From positions 2,084,001-2,148,000 of the forward strand of contig JIAB01000001.1 of the NCBI GenBank assembly GCA_000687975.1: a stretch of DNA of 64,000 nt, given 5' to 3'. Position numbers and translations under genes: made by a program. Shown one piece after another: positions 1-6,698 of the stretch (position 1 is the first letter of the stretch; each line of letters starts with the position of its first letter). The notes beneath the pieces are model-generated. The model did not search any database. It saw only the letters and a list, made by a program, of their open reading frames with translations, and was not told the origin of the DNA. Source of the DNA: Lachnospiraceae bacterium AC2031. Its GTDB lineage: Bacteria; Bacillota; Clostridia; Lachnospirales; Lachnospiraceae.

Positions 1-93
1 CGATATTCATTTTATTTATTTGCGAAGATCATGTCAATGCATTATTCTTAAATCAGAAAGACAAAAGAATTGTTTTACAAGGGAAATGAACTT

Positions 94-321
94 ATGGAAA
101 TGGAACTGAAGGCAATGCTTGATAATCTGGCGGATGCAGGATGCACAAAACATGATGCTGAAATCGCAGGAGAACTATACAAAAACGGACAGGCAGATGA
201 GCTGATCCGATTCTTAAAGAAATGCAGATGCAGCCTTATGGATGAGATGCATGAAAGCCAGAGAAAAGTAGATCGTATGGATTTCCTGATCCGGCGGGTG
301 GAGAGGAAAGCGGCAAAGTAA
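94..321 (+). CDS. Small hypothetical protein (75 aa)
   Basis: I do not recognise a named family. The protein is short, charged and predicted mostly helical, with an N-terminal MEMELKAMLDNL stretch, a central C-R-C pair and a basic C-terminus (FLIRRVERKAAK). An upstream in-frame TTG at 70 is possible, but AAGGG at 79-83 is correctly spaced for the ATG at 94, so I start there. It ends 22 nt before the alpha/beta hydrolase and is probably cotranscribed with it. Small helical proteins of this kind often sit beside regulators or enzymes in clostridia, but no role can be assigned. The first 93 bases of the window hold no gene I can support. Confidence 0.7.
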   Translation: MEMELKAMLDNLADAGCTKHDAEIAGELYKNGQADELIRFLKKCRCSLMDEMHESQRKVDRMDFLIRRVERKAAK

Positions 322-343
322 AAAAATTATGGAGGACAATGCA

Positions 344-1342
344 ATGATCAAAGAAGAACTGAAACTGGTACAGGAATGGGACAAGACTTTCGAAAAAAGT
401 GATAAGGTAGATCACAGTAAGGTGACATTTGTAAACAGATATGGAATCACCCTTGCTGCCGATATGTATGTGCCGAAGAATGCGGAAGGAAAACTTCCGG
501 CTATTGCAGTAAGTGGACCGTTTGGGGCTGTGAAAGAACAGTGTAGTGGATTATATGCGCAGACTATGGCAGAGAGAGGATTTCTGACGATCGCATTTGA
601 TCCATCATTCACAGGCGAGAGCGGCGGAAATGTCAGATATATGGCGTCACCCGATATCAATACGGAAGATTTTATGGCGGCTGTGGATTTTCTTTCTCTG
701 AATGAAAATGTAGATGCTGAACGAATCGGAATACTTGGCATTTGCGGATGGGGCGGCATGGCAATCAATGCAGCTGCACTTGATACAAGAGTAAAGGCAA
801 CGGTGGCTTCCACCATGTACGATATGACAAGGGTGAATGCAAACGGATATTTTGACTCTGCGGATTCTGAGGAAGCTCGTTATGAGGCGAAGAAGGCACA
901 GTGTGCACAGCGCTTGGAAGACCTTAAGAATGGCGAGTACAAGCTTGGCGGCGGTGTGGTTGATCCGCTTCCGGAGGATGCTCCATTCTTCGTGGTGGAT
1001 TATTATGATTATTACAAGACAGAGCGTGGATATCACGCAAGATCACTTAATTCCAATGGTGGTTGGAATGTGATTGGATGTGAATCGTTTGTAAATCAGC
1101 CAATCCTGAAGTATAGCAATGAGATCAGAAGCGCAGTTCTTCTCATTCATGGTGAGAAAGCACATTCCTGTTATTTCTCAAAGGACGCTTATGCTGCGAT
1201 GATAAAGGACAGCAAGTATACCGATAACAAGGAACTGATGATCATTCCTGATGCAGTACATACCGATCTGTATGACGGAGGTGGAAAGGATGCAATCCCG
1301 TTTGATAAACTGACTGAGTTTTACACGGAGTATTTGAAATGA
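344..1342 (+). CDS. Alpha/beta hydrolase, dienelactone-hydrolase-like (332 aa)
   Basis: Cytoplasmic alpha/beta-hydrolase fold enzyme, probably an esterase or hydrolase of unknown substrate. It shows a beta-sheet core around LPAIAVSGPFG, a nucleophile-elbow region G-I-C-G-W-G-G at residues 132-138, a strand VLLIHGEKAHS and a late PDAVHTDLYD with candidate catalytic His306. The usual elbow serine is absent: either Cys134 acts, as the Cys of dienelactone hydrolases does, or Trp136 sits in the nucleophile place. GGAGG at 331-335 fits the ATG at 344 better than an in-frame ATG at 329, which lies before that site. Its stop overlaps the next start (ATGA), so the two are translationally coupled. Family assignment is good; substrate is unknown. 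Confidence 0.85.
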   Translation: MIKEELKLVQEWDKTFEKSDKVDHSKVTFVNRYGITLAADMYVPKNAEGKLPAIAVSGPFGAVKEQCSGLYAQTMAERGFLTIAFDPSFTGESGGNVRYMASPDINTEDFMAAVDFLSLNENVDAERIGILGICGWGGMAINAAALDTRVKATVASTMYDMTRVNANGYFDSADSEEARYEAKKAQCAQRLEDLKNGEYKLGGGVVDPLPEDAPFFVVDYYDYYKTERGYHARSLNSNGGWNVIGCESFVNQPILKYSNEIRSAVLLIHGEKAHSCYFSKDAYAAMIKDSKYTDNKELMIIPDAVHTDLYDGGGKDAIPFDKLTEFYTEYLK

Positions 1343-1902
1343 AAAGAACGATTTCTTTGATAATCTTAGTATTACTGTCTTGCACAGTACTTTCAGGCTG
1401 TGGAAAGACCGTAAAGGAAGTGGAACAGGCAAACCCTGTGAACACGGTTGATGCAGATGCAGAGGATACATCTGAGGAAAAGACTATTGATCAGAAGGCA
1501 GAGAAGCCGGAAACGATTACAGAATATGAAAGCGTCACAGAGCAGGAGAATGAGATTATCATGGTGATGACAATCAATAATAAAAAAGTAGATGTTACAT
1601 GGGAAAACAATGCCTCTGTTGCTGAACTGAAGGAGCTTGCAGAAGATGGGCTTACGATACCAATGTCAATGTACGGAGGATTTGAACAGGTAGGACCTAT
1701 CGGAAAGAGTATCACACGAGATGATAAACAGACGACTACGTCGGCAGGAGATATTGTTCTTTATTCAGGAAATCAACTTGTAGTATTTTACGGATCTAAT
1801 TCATGGGCATATACGAGAATAGGGAAAATAAACCTGACTGAGAAAGAACTAACGAATCTGCTTAGTAATGGTGACGTTACTATCACGCTAAGTATGGAAT
1901 AA
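1339..1902 (+). CDS. Lipoprotein with cyclophilin-like domain (187 aa)
   Basis: Surface lipoprotein. A basic start, a hydrophobic segment and lipobox LSGC (residues 18-21, lipidated Cys21) are visible. They are followed by an acidic Glu/Thr-rich linker to about residue 70 and then a domain of about 110 residues. Its pattern (MTINNKKVDVTW, AELKELAEDGLTIPMSMYGGFEQVGPIG, TTSAGDIVLYSGNQLVVFYG, YTRIGKI) is that of the bacterial cyclophilin-like fold family related to TM1367. These are not proven peptidyl-prolyl isomerases. The start codon overlaps the hydrolase stop by ATGA, so the pair is an operon. The role on the cell surface is unknown. Confidence 0.8.
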   Translation: MKRTISLIILVLLSCTVLSGCGKTVKEVEQANPVNTVDADAEDTSEEKTIDQKAEKPETITEYESVTEQENEIIMVMTINNKKVDVTWENNASVAELKELAEDGLTIPMSMYGGFEQVGPIGKSITRDDKQTTTSAGDIVLYSGNQLVVFYGSNSWAYTRIGKINLTEKELTNLLSNGDVTITLSME

Positions 1903-1921
1903 GGAGGACACAAGTCTTTAG

Positions 1922-2083
1922 ATGAAGCATATTCAATGGGGAATGCTAACTAATCAATGTTGCGTTATATCCGAAGTTAAAAACATTAGTGCCTTTGCAA
2001 GTGATTTGGATAACTGGGGCGGAGGCTACTTGGTTATAGGAGCAAAGAGCGTGTCTACCCCGACAACTAAGAGGTTGAGATAG
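1922..2083 (+). pseudogene. Fragment of AlbA_2 (Schlafen-type) DNA-binding domain gene
   Basis: A 53-codon open frame starts at the ATG at 1922 and reads MKHIQWGMLTNQ, then VISEVKNISAFASDLDNWGGGYLVIGA before a stop at 2081. The ISAFA...GGGYLVIGA pattern is the core strand-turn of AlbA_2 domains, which begin many ATP-binding transcriptional regulators of 400-500 aa. The rest of such a protein is missing and no continuation is visible in other frames, so I read it as a decayed 5' remnant. AAGGAGGA at 1902-1909 lies somewhat far upstream, and expression as a tiny protein cannot be excluded. A hairpin repeat follows immediately (2089). Confidence 0.45.
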
Positions 2084-2085
2084 AG

Positions 2086-2345
2086 AAAAGCAACAAAAAT
2101 GAGTGACACGTGCCGTAATTGTTGCTTATTGAGCATGATTTATGCATTTGTGATTTGAGAAAACAACAAATATAGGTGAACTAGAACGAAATTGTTGTCG
2201 ATGTACTTGGATATAAGCTTTTTGGGGTAAAAAAAGCAACAAAAAAAGGTGAACTAGAACGAAATTGTTGTCGATGTACTTGGATATAAGCTTTTTGGGT
2301 AAAAAAAGCAACAAAAATGAGTGAAAAGCCCTCAAATTGTTTCCG
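2086..2345 (+). repeat. Four hairpin repeats, 73-75 bp family (upstream locus)
   Basis: Four copies of an inverted repeat: AGCAACA/TGTTGCT (2089-2126), ACAACA/TGTTGT (2163-2208), GCAACA/TGTTGT (about 2238-2283) and GCAACA with a decayed right arm (about 2313-2342). The middle copies are near-exact duplicates with a 75-bp period, both holding GGTGAACTAGAACG and ATATAAGCTTTTTGGG. The right arm changes with the left in copy two (G to A against C to T), which favours a maintained hairpin. The AAAAGCAACAAAAATG core equals that of the large array at 24392. Between 2346 and 2533 I see only A+T-rich sequence with no clear feature except the ribosome site of the next gene. Confidence 0.75.
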
Positions 2346-2533
2346 GTAGAACGACATCAAATTATGAGTATGAAGTAAATTGAATTTCGAGTAAGTGCTA
2401 GTATATAGATCATATAGGTTCAGTATATATTTTGTGCATCGATATGATATATTAGGCTTGTTAGAGCTGGCATATAAAAAGGCAGATACTAATGAAACTA
2501 TTACCAGTTATGGGGTAAAAGGAGGTAGACAAA

Positions 2534-3010
2534 ATGAGTAAAGTATTAGTGACATATTTTAGTGCAAGTGGTGTGACAAAAAGAGTGGCTGAGGATTTGG
2601 CCAGTGTAGCCGGTGCAGATTTATTTGAGATTGTACCCGAGCAGATATATACAAGTGAGGATTTGAACTGGCAGGATAAGCAGAGCAGGAGTTCTGTTGA
2701 GATGAATGACAGGAACTGTCGTCCTGCCATCGCTTCTACAGTTGAGAATATATCACAGTATTCATATGTGTTTGTGGGTTTTCCAGTTTGGTGGTACCGT
2801 GAGCCTTCCATCATCGATACATTTATGGAAAGCTATGATTGGAATGGTATAACAGTAATCCCATTCTGCACATCAGGTGGAAGTGGATTGGGTGACGCAG
2901 GAAAGAATATGCAAGCTCTGGGAAAGGGGGCAAATGTGGTAGAAGGAAAAAGATTATCTGGGACTGTATCTGAGGCAGAGCTGAAGACTTGGACAGATCA
3001 GGTTTTGTAA
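2534..3010 (+). CDS. Flavodoxin (158 aa)
   Basis: FMN-binding electron carrier of the long-loop flavodoxin type. The N-terminal strand and phosphate loop TYFSASGVTKR (residues 7-17) bind FMN phosphate, VGFPVWWYREPS supplies the isoalloxazine-flanking aromatic loop, and PFCTSGGSGLGDAGKNM is the second flavin loop. The length matches the family. An AAAAGGAGG site lies 8-9 nt before the ATG. It is monocistronic: repeats lie upstream and a strong terminator (3061-3099) downstream. It likely supplies low-potential electrons in the cytoplasm, perhaps replacing ferredoxin under iron limitation; the partner enzyme is not identifiable here. Confidence 0.9.
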   Translation: MSKVLVTYFSASGVTKRVAEDLASVAGADLFEIVPEQIYTSEDLNWQDKQSRSSVEMNDRNCRPAIASTVENISQYSYVFVGFPVWWYREPSIIDTFMESYDWNGITVIPFCTSGGSGLGDAGKNMQALGKGANVVEGKRLSGTVSEAELKTWTDQVL

Positions 3011-3060
3011 GAAAGGATAGATGGATTCCGATAAAGAAAAAATGAGAATTAACATCTGTA

Positions 3061-3099
3061 ATATCCATAGTTAGATACACTAACTATGGATATTTTTAT
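3061..3099 (+). terminator. Rho-independent terminator after flavodoxin
   Basis: Perfect 14-bp stem ATATCCATAGTTAG (3061-3074) with CTAACTATGGATAT (3080-3093), a 5-nt loop, and a T-rich tail reaching 3100. Confidence 0.85.
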
Positions 3100-3228
3100 T
3101 TGGTAGTGGTTCAGCCGTTGGAAGATGCAACAGTTCAATATCTTTCTAACACTTATAGAAAAGAACGAAATTTAGTAGCGAAAAATCATTGATAATGAAT
3201 ATTTATTGCAACTTTGTGAATGATTCTA

Positions 3229-3237
3229 TGTTACAAT
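3229..3237 (+). promoter_or_regulatory. Extended -10 promoter for repeat-headed membrane protein
   Basis: TGTTACAAT forms an extended -10 (TG-n-TACAAT) about 75 nt before the chosen start. The possible -35 TTGCAA at 3206 is 20 nt upstream, too far to be ideal. Confidence 0.4.
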
Positions 3238-3315
3238 ATAGATGTTTTTCAAAATAGATATTTTTATAGCTTAAATATCTTCATATTTACATTGAGTTTC
3301 ACGGGGGGGTGTAAT

Positions 3316-5073
3316 ATGGAAGACTATAACAATACTAATCCAAACGGCAATCAGCAACCAAACCAGACACAGTATGGTTATCAGCAACCAAACCAGACAC
3401 AGTATGGTTATCAACAGCCAAATCAGACACAGTATAATTACCAGCAGTCAAATCAGACGCAGTATAATTACCAGCAGTCAAATCAGACGCAGTATAATTA
3501 TCAGCAGCCAAATCAGACGCAGTATAATTATCAGCAGCCAAATCAAGCGCAGTATGGTTATCAGCAACCAGATCAGACGCAGTATAATTACCAGCCGGTG
3601 AATCAGAAAAAAAATAAGCCGGGTAATTCAGGTGGTCCGAAGAAAAAGACTGGTTTAATAATTGCAATCATTGTTATATTTGCGGTTCTTATTATTGGAG
3701 CTGGTGGTACAGCTGCGTATTTTTATATGAATGAAAAAAAGAATAAGGACGCTGCATCAACCACAGCCAGTGAATTTATGAAGGCGTATGGTAGTCAGGA
3801 TATGAATAATCTTCAGGGCTGCTTCCCTAAACGACTTAAGAAGGAAGATGAGATTGAAGAGTTCACTGATGAGACCAGATATGATGGTGTGAAGTATTTT
3901 GGCTACACGATTAAGGATATTGAAGTGACTGATGCTGAGAAATACAGTGTTGAAACTGCAGAAAAAGATGTGTCAGATGCTTATAAAAAACAACTGGATG
4001 TAAAATCTGCTTATTCGGTAAGTGTTAAGTATACAGAAACCTATGAAAAAGATGGTGAAACAGTAGAGAATACACTGACGGACAATGTCATATGTGGAAA
4101 GATTGATGATCAGTGGTACGTGCTTGATCCGGCACTTATTTCTAAGAAGAATCAGATCGTTGCAGACTTTGATAAAGAGGCGGATGATGGTCAGTCAAAG
4201 GATGTAGTTGAAAAGCTTATGACATGTTTTGCTGAATCCGATCTGGATGGGATGGATGAATGCTTTGCTTCAGCTATCAGGGATGCTGTCTCTACGAAGG
4301 ATAGTAAGGAAGCGTTGACTGAAGACTTTGGCAAACTGAATGAATATGGTATCACTGTTACAGTTGGTGAGTATAGTGTTTCTAAGCCAGAAGATTATGA
4401 GGTTAGAGAAGCAAAGGATAGTGTTAAAAAGGTTTATGGAATAGAACCTGATTTTGACAAATGCCGAAAGTTTACTGTGGATTATTCAGTTACTATAGAA
4501 GTGGACGGAGAGTCAACAAGTAAAGATGCAACAGCAGAATTCACTTGCGGTAAAGAAGATGATAATTGGCATATTTATAATTCAAATATAATAGCTGATT
4601 ATAATGCTCTTTTTTCAGACACCATAGAAGCAAAAGAAACTGAGAAAGATGAAGAAGAAGTAAGAGCAACAATAAATGGTTTTGTTGAGTCTCTTGCGTT
4701 ACTCGATATTGAGACGGTGAAGAGCTATATGCCTGATGCGGTTCTCAATAATGATGATATATCCTCAACGCTTGATAAACTTGAAAGTCAGAAAGCTCAG
4801 TTAGATTCTTATGGAGCGGTTCGTAATTTAGATAGTATTGATATAGGAGACCTCACTAAAGAAAATACAGGCGCTCTTATGATAGAGGTAATGCTTGGAT
4901 ATGAAAACTCGGTACTTTATATAGAAAAGGCTTATTCAACAACAGTTACCTTCGGATTATCCATAAGTCTGAATGGCAGAACGGAATCTGATGTAATTAC
5001 GTCAGATATGATCTGTGCCAAGATTGACGGTAAGTGGTACATACTTCAAGCATCAGTAGTTGAAGATGAATAA
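3316..5073 (+). CDS. Membrane protein: Q/N/Y repeat head, one TM, three repeated extracellular domains (585 aa)
   Basis: The cytoplasmic head (1-100) holds eight 10-residue NQTQYGYQQP-like repeats. A Lys-rich patch and one membrane segment follow (about 112-136, TGLIIAIIVIFAVLIIG). Outside are three related domains of about 150 residues, each ending in a CGKxDDxWY-type motif with Trp at 267, 418 and 574. They resemble NTF2-like DUF4878-type domains, though I cannot fix the family. I use the ATG at 3316 after a G7 run; the longer frame from 3220 adds an unrelated hydrophobic stretch without a ribosome site. The architecture suits a wall- or stress-sensing membrane protein with a low-complexity, possibly condensate-forming cytoplasmic tail. 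The function is unknown. Confidence 0.75.
   Translation: MEDYNNTNPNGNQQPNQTQYGYQQPNQTQYGYQQPNQTQYNYQQSNQTQYNYQQSNQTQYNYQQPNQTQYNYQQPNQAQYGYQQPDQTQYNYQPVNQKKNKPGNSGGPKKKTGLIIAIIVIFAVLIIGAGGTAAYFYMNEKKNKDAASTTASEFMKAYGSQDMNNLQGCFPKRLKKEDEIEEFTDETRYDGVKYFGYTIKDIEVTDAEKYSVETAEKDVSDAYKKQLDVKSAYSVSVKYTETYEKDGETVENTLTDNVICGKIDDQWYVLDPALISKKNQIVADFDKEADDGQSKDVVEKLMTCFAESDLDGMDECFASAIRDAVSTKDSKEALTEDFGKLNEYGITVTVGEYSVSKPEDYEVREAKDSVKKVYGIEPDFDKCRKFTVDYSVTIEVDGESTSKDATAEFTCGKEDDNWHIYNSNIIADYNALFSDTIEAKETEKDEEEVRATINGFVESLALLDIETVKSYMPDAVLNNDDISSTLDKLESQKAQLDSYGAVRNLDSIDIGDLTKENTGALMIEVMLGYENSVLYIEKAYSTTVTFGLSISLNGRTESDVITSDMICAKIDGKWYILQASVVEDE
3361..3600 (+). repeat. Eight tandem 30-bp coding repeats
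   Basis: Units start at 3361, 3391, 3421, 3451, 3481, 3511, 3541 and 3571, each encoding a variant of NQTQYGYQQP. Changes are mostly synonymous or Gly/Asn and Pro/Ser swaps, so the amino-acid repeat appears selected. Copy number may vary between strains. Confidence 0.9.
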
Positions 5074-5102
5074 ATAGAACACTGTAAGATGAATATAAAT
5101 AG

Positions 5103-5155
5103 GCGCTATGTTCCATTCAATTAGTTGATTGATGATGAACATAGCGCTTGTTTTC
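5103..5155 (+). terminator. Terminator-like hairpin
   Basis: GCGCTATGTTC (5103-5113) pairs with GAACATAGCGC (5137-5147). The loop contains a small TCAA/TTGA stem, and TTGTTTTCTTT follows. It separates the membrane protein from the HD-GYP gene. Confidence 0.75.
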
Positions 5156-5268
5156 TTTGCAGAGTTTATGCTTTATAAAGCATGGCAAAACTGATAAAAT
5201 AATCTCAGGCATAGTTTTAATTACATCATGTAAGCAAAATCTTAAATTTATGGGGAAGCAAAATCGAT

Positions 5269-6648
5269 ATGAACTTACACAGAAACAAAAGACGTAGTGC
5301 CTTTATTTTTGTTGCGACTTTTCTTATCACAGCGCTGATATTCTTGCTCAGCGTTGTTAAGACTCATGTCTTTAATTCCAGACGTCATACAGCATTCTTT
5401 TCGGAGAAAAAACTTTTCACTGTACAGAATGATCCAGAATGCAAGGTATGTGTTGGTGCAGATGTTCGTGACAGTGTATGGACTAAGGCTATAGATGTTA
5501 ATGATGAGGGAATCGTTGATCATAATTATCAGGCCTATACTGTCGATTTCTATGTATCAAATAATACTAAGGATCAGGTTAAAGATTTTTCGTTAAAGCT
5601 GAATTTTTATGATGATACGCTGTTGCTTTCAGCATGGAACGGAAGTATTGAAACTCATCAGAAAACAGAGGGCGGTGAAATCGTTGATGAGATCGAAGAT
5701 CTTCGAGAGTTTGATCCTGTAGGTCATGTGGCTGATACCATAACCTCTGATGGGGATATCATGATCTATATGAAGCCGGGAGATTATCTTAACTATACTC
5801 CGAGCGCTTCTTCAAATGCTATGGAGATTCCTATTGAACCTAATGAAGAAACTGTTCCTGGAATAATTCTCTATTTTCCAATAGGTGACAGCCTTGATGA
5901 AACCATGTCGGTTGAACTGGATTATTCATTTCATAGATTCTATACCAGTGAGCCTTTGTTTTGGATAGCTGTTGTTCTTCTTGGCGTCTGGATCATTGCT
6001 CTTGTCATTTATGTTATTACCTCTATCCAGATAAAGAAATATCAGGATCGTCATGAACGTGATAATAAGATTATAAATGAATCCATGGAAACGTTTATCG
6101 GCTTCATCGATGCGAAGGATCCTTATACCAATGGTCATTCAATTCGTGTGGCTAAATATACGAGACTTCTTGCCGAAGAACTAGGCTATAAAGGGGAGGA
6201 ACTGGAAAGAATTTACTATGTTGCTCTTCTTCATGACTGTGGAAAGATTGGTGTTCCGGATAAGATTCTTGGAAAACCTGGCAGACTGACAGACGAGGAG
6301 TTTGAAATTATAAAGTCCCACACAGTTCGTGGTGGAGAGATCATGAGTCACTTTAAGAGCATTGAAGCTGCAGGTGAAGGAGCTCTTTATCATCATGAGA
6401 GATATGATGGAAATGGTTATCCTGAAGGAAAAAAAGGCGAGGAGATTCCATTTATCGCCCGAATTATCTGCGTTGCTGATGCATTTGATGCGATGAATAC
6501 AAACAGAGTATATAGAGATAAGCTGACGAAGGAAGATATTATTGCAGAGATTGAAAGATGCAAAGGAAAGCAGTTCGATCCGAAGGTCGCGGACGTGATG
6601 GTATCCTTACTTAAAAATGATAAACTAAATATTGATGACGCTGAATAA
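5269..6648 (+). CDS. Membrane HD-GYP domain protein, c-di-GMP phosphodiesterase candidate (459 aa)
   Basis: Likely hydrolyses c-di-GMP at the membrane. One membrane segment (about 11-30) and another (about 229-252) enclose an extracellular beta-rich sensor of about 200 residues (CVGADVRDSVWTKAIDV, YTVDFYVSNNT) that resembles carbohydrate-binding folds, an inference only. The cytoplasmic HD-GYP domain has HDCGKIG (HD 322-323), HHERYDGNGYP (375-385, intact GYP), RIICVADAFDAM and QFDPKV, so catalytic residues are retained. Eleven nucleotides separate its stop from the in-frame GTG at 6660 and 50 nt from the preferred kinase start, so the two are likely cotranscribed. Confidence 0.92.
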   Translation: MNLHRNKRRSAFIFVATFLITALIFLLSVVKTHVFNSRRHTAFFSEKKLFTVQNDPECKVCVGADVRDSVWTKAIDVNDEGIVDHNYQAYTVDFYVSNNTKDQVKDFSLKLNFYDDTLLLSAWNGSIETHQKTEGGEIVDEIEDLREFDPVGHVADTITSDGDIMIYMKPGDYLNYTPSASSNAMEIPIEPNEETVPGIILYFPIGDSLDETMSVELDYSFHRFYTSEPLFWIAVVLLGVWIIALVIYVITSIQIKKYQDRHERDNKIINESMETFIGFIDAKDPYTNGHSIRVAKYTRLLAEELGYKGEELERIYYVALLHDCGKIGVPDKILGKPGRLTDEEFEIIKSHTVRGGEIMSHFKSIEAAGEGALYHHERYDGNGYPEGKKGEEIPFIARIICVADAFDAMNTNRVYRDKLTKEDIIAEIERCKGKQFDPKVADVMVSLLKNDKLNIDDAE

Positions 6649-6698
6649 ATGACAATACTGTGTGGTTGAAACTAAGGGAGTTATTAAGGGGAAAAGCA

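Noticed and set aside
3335-3667. Repetitive frames on both strands over the NQTQYGYQQP repeat
   Set aside because: Shadow frames of a 30-bp coding repeat, whose changes are conservative only in the annotated frame.
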